This document shows, in pieces, positions 6,887 through 15,688 of a DNA stretch of 39,890 nt. How positions within the stretch are numbered: position 1 is the stretch's first letter; each line of letters opens with the position of its first letter. Under the pieces are notes generated by a model, which saw only the letters and a program-made list of their open reading frames with translations, did not search any database and had not been told where the DNA came from. The translations under genes were made by a program, and so were the position numbers. Source of the stretch: Bacillota bacterium (GTDB lineage: Bacteria; Bacillota; Sulfobacillia; Sulfobacillales; Sulfobacillaceae); NCBI GenBank assembly GCA_021806205.1, contig JAJZXX010000143.1, positions 1 through 39,890 on the forward strand, read 5' to 3'.

Positions 6887-8296
6887 CTACCCTGGCATGT
6901 CAGGGGACGTCGACTCGTGGAGGATCCAATCTTGAAATTGAGTCCATTGATGGGACACACTGTCTCGGCTGGTGCCAAAAGTCTGCGTCCGTGCGTCAAC
7001 CAGTGCCTCAGCGGTAAGTTCCGTCAGCCACGCATAAGGAATCTCCGGGACCCATTGGCCCCATTGATCTTCGGGCACGTCATGAAAGGAAGCATACCCT
7101 TGGGCTACGCATTGCTGCACTAACTCGCCCACCCGATGATGCGCTTGGCGGAACGGTATCCCCGATGAGCTGAGCCGATCCGCCAAGTCCGTGGCATTGC
7201 TAAACTCTTTGAGGGCGGCCTGGTGCATAGGTCCGGGATGGATGGTCAGAGTTTTTAACAGTCCAGTTAATACACCCAACACCGCTTTGACCGTGTCCAC
7301 CGTGTCAAACACAGCTTCCTTATCCTCTTGCATGTCGGTGTTGTACGCAAGCGGCAACCCCTTCATGACCATCATCAAACCGCTCAGATGACCCACTACC
7401 CGGCCGCTTTTGCCCCGCAAAAGCTCCGCCGTATCGGGGTTCTTCTTCTGCGGCATAATACTTGATCCGGTACTGTATTGGTCATGCAATGTGACAAAAC
7501 CAAAGGCTGGCGTCGACCACAAGACTAACTCTTCGGCCAAGCGGCTCACATGTACCATAAAAATACTAGCCCAACTTAGAAACTCTAAGAGATAGTCGCG
7601 ATCCGAGACCGCGTCCAGGGAGTTAGCATATATCGCAGAAAATCCAAGTTCAGACCGCGTCATGTCTGGCTGGGAGGGATACGGCGTGCCCGCCAGTGCG
7701 CCAGCTCCTAACGGCGAGCGGTCGGCACGTGCCGCCCAGTCGTCCAGCCTCGAGACGTCGCGTTGAATCATGGCGCCATAGCTAAGCCAATAATGCGCCA
7801 TACGGATAGGCTGGGCTGGTTGTAAATGGGTATAGCCTGGCATAATAACGTCAAGGGTATCCTTGGCTAAAAGGGACAGGGCGGCCGCGAGCTGTAAAAG
7901 GCCCTCTTTAATGAAGTGGCCCTCCCGTCGCATGTAAAGGTGCATGTCGACCGCCACTTGGTCGTTCCGGCTGCGGGCCGTATGCAGATATCCAGCGTCT
8001 TCGCCAATGCGTTCTTTCAGACGGCCCTCGACATTCATGTGAACATCTTCCCACTCGGGATTAGGTTCAAGACGCCCTTGGTGCCAGTCCTCTTTGATAC
8101 TCAACAGCCCGGCTTCAATGCGTTGAGCAACATCTGGCGGAATAATCCGAGACGCTTTCAGCATATGCACATGGGCCAACGATCCTTCGATATCATCCCC
8201 CATTAATCGCCAGTCAAAGGCAAGCGAGGAAAGAAATTGGGTTGCGTTGGGAGAAAGACCGGATTGAAACCGGCCGCTACGGGCTATGCCGGTCAT
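6887..8296 (-). CDS. argH: Argininosuccinate lyase
   Basis: This enzyme splits argininosuccinate into arginine and fumarate, the last step of arginine synthesis. It is 469 residues long, the normal size. It carries the fumarase/aspartase-superfamily signature GSSIMPQKKNPD around residue 280 and the N-terminal TARSRNDQVA region. The ATG overlaps the argG stop by 4 nt, so it is translated from the argF-argG-argH message. It ends facing the SQR gene, with 69 bp between the two stops and no obvious terminator hairpin. Confidence 0.97.
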   Translation of the reverse strand: MTGIARSGRFQSGLSPNATQFLSSLAFDWRLMGDDIEGSLAHVHMLKASRIIPPDVAQRIEAGLLSIKEDWHQGRLEPNPEWEDVHMNVEGRLKERIGEDAGYLHTARSRNDQVAVDMHLYMRREGHFIKEGLLQLAAALSLLAKDTLDVIMPGYTHLQPAQPIRMAHYWLSYGAMIQRDVSRLDDWAARADRSPLGAGALAGTPYPSQPDMTRSELGFSAIYANSLDAVSDRDYLLEFLSWASIFMVHVSRLAEELVLWSTPAFGFVTLHDQYSTGSSIMPQKKNPDTAELLRGKSGRVVGHLSGLMMVMKGLPLAYNTDMQEDKEAVFDTVDTVKAVLGVLTGLLKTLTIHPGPMHQAALKEFSNATDLADRLSSSGIPFRQAHHRVGELVQQCVAQGYASFHDVPEDQWGQWVPEIPYAWLTELTAEALVDARTQTFGTSRDSVSHQWTQFQDWILHESTSPDMPG

Positions 8297-9495
8297 ACGT
8301 CGACCAACTTGCGATTCGCCAGGCCTTGGGTTTGACTAGGTAGACCCCACAAGCGGATAAAGCCCGCCGCATCTTGGTGGCTAAATTGACTTTGTTCAAA
8401 TGTCGCCAGTTCTTCAGAATAAAGGCTCTCGGGAACCTCACGAATCGCCTCCACCGTGGCCTGCCCTTTAAATAGCTTCATCGTCACGATGCCAGAGACC
8501 GACCCATTCGCTTCGGCGGCGGCCGCCTTTAAGATCCGGGTCAGCGGGGAGAACCATAACCCGTCATAAACGAGTCGCGCCAACTTTCGACCCACATCGT
8601 GCATATAGGCCGCCAGCTCACGATCCCAGGTCAACGTTGTCAACGCTTGGTGGGCCGCATAGAGAATAGTTCCGCCGGGCGTCTCATAGACACCGCGGGA
8701 CTTAATGCCGACGAGGCGATTTTCCACCAGTGTCACCCGCCCCACGCCGTGTCGTCCGCCTTTTTGGTTTAACACCTCAACCAGGTTTGCACCCGAAAGA
8801 AGCTGACCGTCAATGGCTTTAGGCTGTCCCTGGTCAAACGTAATGTCCACGACTTCGGATTGATCGGGCGCCATCTCCGGCTGTGTCGTCCAGGTGTACA
8901 CCTCTTCCGGCACACGGCTGGCCGGATCTTCTAAGACGCCACCTTCATGGCTCACATGCCACAAGTTTTCATCGCGCGAATAGGGGGACTCGGGGGTAGA
9001 ATCTACGGGAATATGGTGGCGCGCCGCATAGGCCATCTCATCCTGTCTTCCTTTCAGATTCCACAGGCGCCACGGTGCAATAATGGTTAATTGTGGATTT
9101 AACGCCATCACGCCCACTTCGAAGCGAACCTGATCGTTGCCTTTACCCGTGGCGCCATGAGCCACCGCCTCTGCACCATAACGCTCGGCCGCCTCGACCA
9201 GCTTCGAAGCAATCAGGGGTCGAGCCATAGCCGTTCCTAAAAGATACGACTCTTCGTAACGAGACCCGGCACTCAACAGCGGAAAGACAAAGTGATCGAC
9301 GAATTCTTCACGGCAGTCGGGCATCCAGACTTCACTGGCACCTGACTGAAAAGCCTTCTCTTGCAACACGTTGAAGTCTTCGCGCTGACCCACGTTAACA
9401 GTCACCGCAATCACTTCGGCGTCATAGTGCTCCTTTAGCCAGGGAATAATGACGGAGGTGTCGAGCCCCCCGGAATAGGCCAATGCAATGCGCAT
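8293..9495 (-). CDS. argG: Argininosuccinate synthase
   Basis: This enzyme condenses citrulline and aspartate with ATP. It is 400 residues long and starts MRIALAYSGGLDTSV, the PP-loop ATP-binding motif at residues 6-14. It also has GATGKGNDQVRFE near residue 115, the citrulline/aspartate-binding signature. The start lies three bases after the argF stop, with GGGGGA as its ribosome site inside the end of argF. It belongs to the ARG-box-controlled operon. Confidence 0.97.
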   Translation of the reverse strand: MRIALAYSGGLDTSVIIPWLKEHYDAEVIAVTVNVGQREDFNVLQEKAFQSGASEVWMPDCREEFVDHFVFPLLSAGSRYEESYLLGTAMARPLIASKLVEAAERYGAEAVAHGATGKGNDQVRFEVGVMALNPQLTIIAPWRLWNLKGRQDEMAYAARHHIPVDSTPESPYSRDENLWHVSHEGGVLEDPASRVPEEVYTWTTQPEMAPDQSEVVDITFDQGQPKAIDGQLLSGANLVEVLNQKGGRHGVGRVTLVENRLVGIKSRGVYETPGGTILYAAHQALTTLTWDRELAAYMHDVGRKLARLVYDGLWFSPLTRILKAAAAEANGSVSGIVTMKLFKGQATVEAIREVPESLYSEELATFEQSQFSHQDAAGFIRLWGLPSQTQGLANRKLVDV

Positions 9496-9498
9496 AGA

Positions 9499-10479
9499 TT
9501 ATCCCCCTAATACGGCAGAACTGTCTGCCAACACATGGTATAGTACGCTTTTTTGTACCCATAGACGATTTTCCGCCTCTTCAAAGACAACCGACTGGGG
9601 ACCGTCTAAGACTTCGTCGGTGACTTCTTCCCCACGATGTGCGGGAAGACAGTGAAGAAACACGGCATTAGGACGTGCCAGCCCCAAAAGGGTTTGGTTA
9701 ACTTGATAAGGCAGCATTGCCGCTTTTTTTAGGGCACCGCTCTCGAGATCATCCGCCATCGATAAAAACACGTCGGTCACCAGGACATGAGCGTCAGCGG
9801 CCGCAGCATGCACATCATCCGTGACATGAATTTGCGCGCCTGTCAATTCGGCTTCGCCTTTCGCCCATGACACTAACGACGCATCGGGCTGATATCCCGG
9901 CGGACTGGCAATCCACACATCCAAGCCTAACTTGGCCCCCAATACCATGAGCGAATTGGCCATGTTGTTACCATCGCCGCAATAGGAAAGCTTTAATCCG
10001 TTCATGAAACCGAAGTGTTCCCAGACAGTCATTACGTCTGCCAAGGCTTGGAACGGATGCATGCGATTCGTCAAGGCGTTAAATACGGGACAAGACGCCC
10101 ACTTGCGCCATTCTTGCAGGGTGTCGTGATCCTTTACGCGCGCAACCACCCCGGACACATACCGCGACATCACGCGCGCACTATCTTTGATGGGTTCACC
10201 GCGCCCCAACTGACTTTGATCCCACTCGAATATCACAGCCTTGGCACCAAGGCTCTCAATGGCCACTTGAAACGAAACGCGAGTCCGGGTGGATGGCAAT
10301 TCAAAGATCAGCGCAATATGCTGCCCCTCCAAGGCGTGACGAAATGATGGCGAATGAGGCTCCTGTTTCATTACCCGGGCCGTGTACAACACCCGTTGAA
10401 TTTCGGCTGGGGACCACTCCATCAGCGAAACGACAGAGCGGTTTTTCAGCGTCTCATTTAATGCCAATGTTTGTACCAC
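9499..10479 (-). CDS. argF: Ornithine carbamoyltransferase
   Basis: The gene codes for 326 residues from the GTG at 10479. This start is chosen because AGGAGG lies six bases before it; the longer TTG start at 10497 would place the ribosome site inside the gene. Diagnostic motifs are STRTRVSFQ (carbamoyl-phosphate binding, near residue 60) and HCLPAHRGEEV with the active-site Cys near residue 285. The enzyme makes citrulline from ornithine and carbamoyl phosphate. It is first in the argFGH operon; the genes for ornithine synthesis are not in this window. Confidence 0.95.
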   Translation of the reverse strand: MVQTLALNETLKNRSVVSLMEWSPAEIQRVLYTARVMKQEPHSPSFRHALEGQHIALIFELPSTRTRVSFQVAIESLGAKAVIFEWDQSQLGRGEPIKDSARVMSRYVSGVVARVKDHDTLQEWRKWASCPVFNALTNRMHPFQALADVMTVWEHFGFMNGLKLSYCGDGNNMANSLMVLGAKLGLDVWIASPPGYQPDASLVSWAKGEAELTGAQIHVTDDVHAAAADAHVLVTDVFLSMADDLESGALKKAAMLPYQVNQTLLGLARPNAVFLHCLPAHRGEEVTDEVLDGPQSVVFEEAENRLWVQKSVLYHVLADSSAVLGG

Positions 10480-10508
10480 GGGAATCCTCCTCTGCAATCG
10501 TGATGCTA

Positions 10509-10537
10509 ATAATACAACCTAATGCATATTTATGCAA
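10509..10537 (-). promoter_or_regulatory. Promoter of argFGH
   Basis: On the minus strand TTGCAT (10537-10532) is followed after exactly 17 bp by TATTAT (10514-10509), which lies about 30 bp before the GTG of argF. The -35 box is part of the ARG-box palindrome, so ArgR binding would block RNA polymerase directly. Confidence 0.65.
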
Positions 10538-10538
10538 T
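10521..10538. promoter_or_regulatory. ARG box (ArgR operator)
   Basis: The core TGCATATTTATGCA is a palindrome with 6-bp arms around TT, flanked by AA and AT. It resembles the AT-rich 18-bp ARG boxes bound by ArgR/AhrC. It overlaps the argF -35 box, and argR lies only about 220 bp away. Confidence 0.65.
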
Positions 10539-10573
10539 ACCAAATATGCCTCATTCGAAAGATCACGCTTAGT

Positions 10574-10610
10574 GCGCCCCCATACGCCCAGCAAATGTTT
10601 GAGGGGGCGC
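10574..10610. repeat. Inverted repeat with 8-bp GC arms
   Basis: GCGCCCCC and GGGGGCGC are separated by 21 bp, between argR and the argF promoter. It could act as a barrier to read-through from argR into argF, but no T-run follows it on the minus strand. The remaining intergenic DNA (10611-10759) holds nothing I recognise. Confidence 0.35.
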
Positions 10611-10759
10611 CGTTCGCCGGGCGGCCGGGGTCAATCCGGACGGCCAGATATAGTCGTAATAGTGGATCGGATACTTATGGAACTTAGAAAAGCCGTCAAA
10701 AACACGCAGGATTACTAGGTGTGGTGAAAAACAGGAGCAAGCCCTGGCATAATTTGTTG

Positions 10760-11215
10760 TTAAAGCAAACCGATTTCGGACTCGAGCCCCTCTGCCGCTC
10801 GGTCGTCGGCCAATATCAAAAGGATAGTGTCATCGCCTGCAATAGTACCCAACAGCCCCGGCACTTCAATGTTATCAAACAGCCACGCCACCGAATGCGC
10901 GTGCCCGGGCAACACCTTCAGGACCAATAGATTGCCCGACCGCGCCAAGGACGCAAAGACTTCAATCACACGCTGGCGAACCGAAGGCCAAGCCAGGTGG
11001 GGCGTCGTAGGTGCCAGTGCATAAATGTACCGCCCATGGGAGCCTACCGCCTTGGTCAGTTGCAGCTCTTTAATGTCCCGGGACACGGTGGCCTGGGTGA
11101 CCGTAATGCCCGCCTCTTCCAACCGACTCACCAGTTCTTCCTGGGTTTCGATTTCATACTGACTGACAATCGACTTAATGTGCGCTAACCGCTCGTCTTT
11201 AGTCACGGCCTTCAA
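10760..11215 (-). CDS. argR: Arginine repressor
   Basis: The product has about 151 residues. The N-terminal winged helix-turn-helix carries the ArgR signature EELVSRLEEAGITVTQATVS and RDIKELQLTK (residues about 22-52). The C-terminal oligomerisation/arginine-binding domain has LPGHAHSVAWLFDN and GTIAGDDTILLI. With arginine bound it forms hexamers that bind ARG boxes; a candidate box lies before argF. The start is uncertain: TTG at 11215 has AGAAGG only two bases away, and GTG at 11206 has it about 11 bases away. Distance and orientation suggest its own transcription unit. Confidence 0.93.
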   Translation of the reverse strand: MKAVTKDERLAHIKSIVSQYEIETQEELVSRLEEAGITVTQATVSRDIKELQLTKAVGSHGRYIYALAPTTPHLAWPSVRQRVIEVFASLARSGNLLVLKVLPGHAHSVAWLFDNIEVPGLLGTIAGDDTILLILADDRAAEGLESEIGLL

Positions 11216-11294
11216 AACCTTCTCTCTGTGATGGTCCGCTATCAGTATGCCAGAGATTCGTGACGACGGATCACCGTTTGTTAGATCGCCCGCC

Positions 11295-12581
11295 TCACAA
11301 GTCCGAAAGGTGGTGCGGTCCTGCCACGGCCCTAATGCCTGCCACGAATAGCATCAACCAAGCCAGGACAACGAGCGCCATCCCCCCTTGAAAGAGCATA
11401 GGTTGCGAAAGCCCGGCTCCCGCTATCACCAAGCTTATCCCCACGGTTCCCGCCCAGAACGGGACTAGGGTCCACTTGGATGGCCAAATGTCCTTTAATC
11501 TCGGCATCTTGCCGCGTCCATGCACGTGCGCATACCGATGCAGCCATACCATAAAGGGCACAATCTTTTGAGAAAACCCCATAAAATTCATTCCCACCCA
11601 TCCGAGACCATAGGCCAAAATGGCCGGCCGCCATAAAGTCGGCTGATGGTCCCACAGCGCCACACTGCCTAAAATTTGCCACACCCACAAAAATCCCATC
11701 GATGGGATCAATAAGCGAAGCGCCCCATCTTGCATGGTGCGGCGATCAATCAAACCCGCCGGGACCATGTCGGCCAGATACGCGCCGCATGCCCCGAGTT
11801 CAACAATCCAACCGGCATCCACCAGCGAAGGTATCATGCTCAGATTTCCCACCACCAGCACGACGATGGAGAGATTAGCGAGCACCCATGTGGCCTGCCA
11901 ATAGCGCGGCTCCCGATGTTTGCGCCCAAACATCGCCCAGAGCCGATAACTGGCGCCCGCCACCAAAAGACCAAACCAGCCGCCCAAGGCAATCACGAGA
12001 TGTATGGACAATTCATGCGCAAAAGATCCGATCCCCGTCCGGCCGCTCAGCAGCAACAGCCCTCCCATGACAACCGTCAGGGCGAGATAGAATAGTGCCG
12101 CCGTAAAAAACCAGGCCGTAATATTCCAGGTCGAGCGGCGCTGATATAGTCCCCCCATATTGACCAGAAAATAGAGAATGCCGGCCCCGGTGGCCCCACT
12201 CCCTATCCATACAAGCCCATGACTCTGACCGTTTAATCCCCAAATAAAGAAGACCAGCCCCGCCGTATACAAGGCCCATTGACTCACCGAGCGAATTACT
12301 CTCACCGGCGAGCCATTGAATAAGACCGGCACCAATTGGTAAAGCGCCCCCATCATGACCATGGTCAGCCCGGCCAGGGTTAAAAGGTGGACCGCTCCGA
12401 GAATCGGACCGGTAGCTGCCGCCGATGAGAATAACAGGCGGCGGACCCGATCGAGGTCCAAGAGCCCCGCCACCATGCCCGTAGCGCCTGTGGCCCAAAA
12501 AATCAATGGCACATACAATGGTGCGGTGCGCTTGGTGTAAGCGCGCCCCACCCTTAACCGCCGGGTTTGCCCAGAGCTCAT
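11295..12581 (-). CDS. Polytopic membrane protein, NnrS / oxidase-subunit-I-like, copy 2
   Basis: The protein has 428 residues and about twelve hydrophobic segments. Conserved-looking histidines sit in helices: GAVHLLTLAGLTMVMMGALY near residue 63 and HELSIHLVIALGGWFGLLVA near residue 190, with HRYAHVHG in a loop near residue 335. The helix H-x-x-T-L-x(7-8)-MG-x(2-3)-Q-x-VPV-x-F also occurs in the upstream gene, so the two are paralogues. The pattern recalls NnrS and heme-copper oxidase subunit I relatives that bind heme or copper. The start overlaps the end of the upstream gene by 4 nt. Role inferred only: nitric-oxide or oxygen related respiration or tolerance. Confidence 0.6.
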   Translation of the reverse strand: MSSGQTRRLRVGRAYTKRTAPLYVPLIFWATGATGMVAGLLDLDRVRRLLFSSAAATGPILGAVHLLTLAGLTMVMMGALYQLVPVLFNGSPVRVIRSVSQWALYTAGLVFFIWGLNGQSHGLVWIGSGATGAGILYFLVNMGGLYQRRSTWNITAWFFTAALFYLALTVVMGGLLLLSGRTGIGSFAHELSIHLVIALGGWFGLLVAGASYRLWAMFGRKHREPRYWQATWVLANLSIVVLVVGNLSMIPSLVDAGWIVELGACGAYLADMVPAGLIDRRTMQDGALRLLIPSMGFLWVWQILGSVALWDHQPTLWRPAILAYGLGWVGMNFMGFSQKIVPFMVWLHRYAHVHGRGKMPRLKDIWPSKWTLVPFWAGTVGISLVIAGAGLSQPMLFQGGMALVVLAWLMLFVAGIRAVAGPHHLSDL

Positions 12582-13852
12582 GGCTTGGCTGCAACTCCCT
12601 GGTGACGCCCTCGCCCGATGTGTAATGCCACGCCCCCTAATTGCGCGCCGACCAAAATCAAGGCGACTATCCCGCTATCGGTTTCGAGTCCCGCACGATT
12701 GACGACACGTCCCCAAACAGCCAGACCCGACCCCAACAACCCCAACAGGCCAATAAAAATCGGCTGATTCTTAGAGTACATGGCCTGGGCCATAAAAAAA
12801 GCTTTGAACACCGGACCGGGGAGCCGCTTTGCGACCGCCACCGCCACCATAAAAGGTAAAATGCGGGCTTGATAGGTTAAAATCAGCGTGAGAAAACCCC
12901 AAAAGGCTACCATCACGGCCAATGGGTTGAATGCGGTCGCCAGCAGCGCGGCCACCAAAAACAATAGCCAGGCCACTCCCACTCCAATAAAGACACGGTC
13001 GAACTGAGGAGACTTGCCGCGCTTGACCACCACTGTCAATTCAACTATCGCGATTAAGACCGTCAAGACCCAAAATCCAGCCCCCACTTGAAGGACAGTC
13101 CGGGAAGTAAACAAAGAAATCCAACCCAGCAAAACACCCGTAGCGGCCAAGTAAAGGGGCAGACTAAAGGGCAGCCCGTCGGCTTTCGCCATCGAGAACA
13201 TGGGATTGAGCTTCACTTGCACGCTCAACACTAAGAACCCCAGCCAGGCCACTAAGGCTGTGGCGATATGTACCGGCAGCACCGCAAACGAAGGCCGCCA
13301 TCCCACAAAAGCGAGCGCCATAAATACCCCGAGCACCCAGACCACATTGAAGCCAAAAACCGCCCCCTGAATGCCGCGATACACAAAATCGCGCGGCTTG
13401 GTGGAGCGCCTTAATTGTGCCATCACCCGAACGCTCCAGACCACAATGGCCAGGGCTAACACCACGCCCCCGGCTGCCACTACGGGCCACCATCCTTGGC
13501 TTAATCCCAACGCCATTATCAAAACACCGAGAAGATAGGTCCCAAAATGAAAACGGGCTTGCCGCACACTAAATGCCGGGGTATCAAACACGACCGGCAC
13601 CCACTGAGTGAGAATCCCCATGGCGGTCATGGACAAGAACCCCAGGGTAAAGAAATGGACGAGCAACACAACCGCAATCCTCCCATAGTCCCCCGCCGCA
13701 ACCCACTTCCCCTGCACCACGAACAACAGGGCAGCTACGATCAAGAACACATAGGCGGTGCCAATGTATAAAAGCGGGGCGCCCAACTGCGGCGCTTGGG
13801 CAATATTGATGCTCGGCTTATAGTGTTTGGCTTCCGGCGGCATTTGGTCCAT
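12578..13852 (-). CDS. Polytopic membrane protein, NnrS / oxidase-subunit-I-like, copy 1
   Basis: The protein has 424 residues with about twelve hydrophobic segments. The key helix LLVHFFTLGFLSMTAMGILT is followed by QWVPVVF near residue 85-110. A second His-bearing helix, LPVHIATALVAWLGFLVLS, lies near residue 195. It is paralogous to the next gene, with which it overlaps by 4 nt, so the two products may work as a pair. The upstream DUF2249 gene on the same strand fits a nitric-oxide or respiratory context, because DUF2249, NnrS and hemerythrin genes often sit together. No full set of oxidase ligands can be assigned by eye, so I do not call it a terminal oxidase. Confidence 0.6.
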   Translation of the reverse strand: MDQMPPEAKHYKPSINIAQAPQLGAPLLYIGTAYVFLIVAALLFVVQGKWVAAGDYGRIAVVLLVHFFTLGFLSMTAMGILTQWVPVVFDTPAFSVRQARFHFGTYLLGVLIMALGLSQGWWPVVAAGGVVLALAIVVWSVRVMAQLRRSTKPRDFVYRGIQGAVFGFNVVWVLGVFMALAFVGWRPSFAVLPVHIATALVAWLGFLVLSVQVKLNPMFSMAKADGLPFSLPLYLAATGVLLGWISLFTSRTVLQVGAGFWVLTVLIAIVELTVVVKRGKSPQFDRVFIGVGVAWLLFLVAALLATAFNPLAVMVAFWGFLTLILTYQARILPFMVAVAVAKRLPGPVFKAFFMAQAMYSKNQPIFIGLLGLLGSGLAVWGRVVNRAGLETDSGIVALILVGAQLGGVALHIGRGRHQGVAAKP

Positions 13853-13946
13853 AAAATGTCCCCCACTCTGCCTTGATGTGGTACCCTGTTCAAATTTGTT
13901 TGAACTTGCATTGAATACATGGTCCCTCTCGGGATAAACCCATCCT

Positions 13947-13973
13947 TAATGACGCCCTAATGACGCCCTAATG
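13947..13973. repeat. Short tandem repeat at the end of the DUF2249 gene
   Basis: TAATGACGCCC occurs twice in tandem (13947-13957, 13958-13968), followed by a partial third unit TAATGGC. The second unit overlaps the stop codon of the DUF2249 gene. It looks like slippage; the repeat may have moved the stop codon. Confidence 0.6.
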
Positions 13974-14480
13974 GCTCTTTAAAATCCGAACCAATGCCGA
14001 ATTGTCTGGCTGGGCCTGAGTTTCATAGGGATAGTCGTCATCATCCAATTGCCCCAGTAAAAATACCGGTACGCGATCATTGTGAATAACCACGACGGTG
14101 CCGAGCGCCACCTCTTCTAACTTAGCCAGGGTCCGCTGCATGGGCTCCGGGGGAACCAACCCGCGATTGTCTACGAATACCTCAGGCCCCTCAATAGGCA
14201 AAGGCGTCGCCGCCATCCCACCACTTTCTAATTCTGACGAATCAGGATTCGTGATTGGGGTAAAGGTTGTGATCACCACTCTATCGATTTTTTCTTGAGT
14301 CACCTGATATCCGCGCCGCCGCATCTGCGAGATAAGCGGTCGCGGATTAAATGTGGACTTAATAATCAGCCGTTGCCCAGGCCTTAACTGATTGACGGTA
14401 TCCATCATGTGCGTGAACAACGATAATCCCTGTTTTAGGATACTTTTGACTTCAACAACGACGGGTTCTTCCATGACCAT
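13968..14480 (-). CDS. DUF2249 (TusA-like) two-domain protein
   Basis: The product has 168-170 residues. Both halves have the small beta-alpha fold of DUF2249. The first (residues 8-65) ends LRPGQRLIIKSTFNPRPL, then ISQMRRRGYQV. The second (residues about 98-165) has FVDNRGLVPPEPMQRTLAKL and VALGTVVVIHNDRVPVFLLG. The neutral function is unknown; relatives cluster with NnrS, hemerythrin and denitrification genes. AAGGGAG lies 3 nt before the first ATG (14480) and 9 nt before the second (14474), so the second is the likelier start. It is probably first in an operon with the two membrane proteins. Confidence 0.75.
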   Translation of the reverse strand: MVMEEPVVVEVKSILKQGLSLFTHMMDTVNQLRPGQRLIIKSTFNPRPLISQMRRRGYQVTQEKIDRVVITTFTPITNPDSSELESGGMAATPLPIEGPEVFVDNRGLVPPEPMQRTLAKLEEVALGTVVVIHNDRVPVFLLGQLDDDDYPYETQAQPDNSALVRILKSH

Positions 14481-14665
14481 CGGCTCCCTTTGCGGTCATC
14501 CCTTATCGTAACCCAAATTCCCACGAGCTGAGTCTACGCATCCCTCCTTCATGGCATTGTGACGTCGATCACGCGTCGCCCTGCGTGAAACCGAGAACGT
14601 AACTAGTCAATCGATGATGTATGGACTAAGATGATGGCATCGTCGACCACATTTCTGGGAGGAAC

Positions 14666-15187
14666 ATGATGAGTCCTGAAGCGCCCCTTTATACGCCTGA
14701 CATTCTCGACCGCATCGCGCGGCCGTCACCTGTGTGGGCTTTAGGTAGCGGACTGGCGCTCACCTGTGCCACCGGATGGGCCCTCTTGGAGATGATTGCA
14801 GGATTGGCTAGCCGACGCCTCAAAACCCCGGAGACAACCTTGATAGTCAAACGAGCGGGAGAAGCTCGAGTAGCCTTGATGGTTCTCGCCAAAATAGACG
14901 CCGAAGCGGTTCGCCAGGTAATTCGCCAGCCCGATTTTGAATCCTATAATCAAATTGCAGAGGTTCCCGTGAATATCCTGCAATGGGCGCACGAAGGGTC
15001 TCAGACCGCACAAACGCGGGTCCTGGTGGATTATGACCCGGCTGAGCTTGACCGTCTGGGTGCCTTGGCACTTTTTGAAACGGTTTACCAAGCCGCCCGC
15101 TCCATCATTGACGACAACATCAAGTGGCTGTCGCCGTCCGATCAAAAAAGACTACAAGGCCGCATGGATGAATTTAACCGCCCATAA
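14666..15187 (+). CDS. Cyclodeaminase/cyclohydrolase-family protein
   Basis: The 173-residue product resembles formiminotetrahydrofolate cyclodeaminase / methenyl-THF cyclohydrolase (FtcD C-terminal domain, FchA). The helix RPSPVWALGSGLALTCATGW, then ALLEMIAGLASRR (residues 18-50), corresponds to the family motif P-x-PGGGSVAA-x(n)-LG-x-AL-x-MV. Later YNQIAEVPVNILQWA matches the second conserved helix. It is shorter than the usual 200 or so residues, and the glycine-rich PGGGS motif is degenerate (PVWALGSG), so activity is doubtful. GGGAGG lies before two adjacent ATGs (14666, 14669). It stands alone, divergent from the DUF2249 gene; 14481-14665 should hold both promoters. Confidence 0.7.
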   Translation: MMSPEAPLYTPDILDRIARPSPVWALGSGLALTCATGWALLEMIAGLASRRLKTPETTLIVKRAGEARVALMVLAKIDAEAVRQVIRQPDFESYNQIAEVPVNILQWAHEGSQTAQTRVLVDYDPAELDRLGALALFETVYQAARSIIDDNIKWLSPSDQKRLQGRMDEFNRP

Positions 15188-15189
15188 CA

Positions 15190-15688
15190 TCAATTGCGTA
15201 CATCCTGAGTGGACTTTGGGGATTGACTCCTCAAGGCCAGCGCTCGTACCACTTGACGACTCTGAGCCAGCATGCGCGATAAAATAGTGGTTGCCAGCGA
15301 GGCCAACCTCTCAAACGCGGTCAAACCCTCCGAGAGCAACGTCTGTCCAAACTCATCGAACACCACCATGACACTTCTCCGCGTCCAAAGCAACTCGGCA
15401 GAGATGCTACTCGCGGCTTCGCCAGTACTGGCAGTCAAGGGATTAATCCACACGGTGGGACCCTGTTCCTCATAAAATAGCTCCGGAATCACCGACCACA
15501 CCCCTTTTGGCATCATCCATTTCTAATGCGGCCGAAGCGACTTTCGGCGGTCCATCGACGCTCCTCTGCCATAAGCATACGGGGACCTCAGCCGCATAGA
15601 CATCTGGAACGGCGGTTCGCCCATAAGCATCCACGCCGATAGCATAAGCGTCTTCTGAAGCCAGCCCAGCCTTCCGAACGAGCGCCAT
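15190..15688 (-). pseudogene. Frameshifted remnant with a thioredoxin-reductase-like end
   Basis: Two minus-strand frames overlap around 15470-15516. The first (15688-15470) has GLASEDAYAIGVDAYGRTAV followed by PDVYAAE. This is the pattern of the C-terminal FAD motif of pyridine-nucleotide disulfide oxidoreductases (VD..GRT.VP.VYAAGD) with the final GD lost. It then reads MDDAKRGVV. The second frame (15516-15190) continues plausibly as GVWSVIPELFYEEQGPTVWI and on for 90 residues. The switch falls at the run AAAAGGGG, so a single frameshifted gene is likely. The second part matches nothing I know. 15689-16370 is decayed DNA without a supportable gene. Confidence 0.35.

Noticed and set aside
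10480-10497. TTG start for argF
   Set aside because: The AGGAGG ribosome site would lie inside the coding sequence; GTG 10479 is correctly spaced.
13947-13973. CRISPR-like repeat
   Set aside because: The units are 11 bp in direct tandem without spacers.
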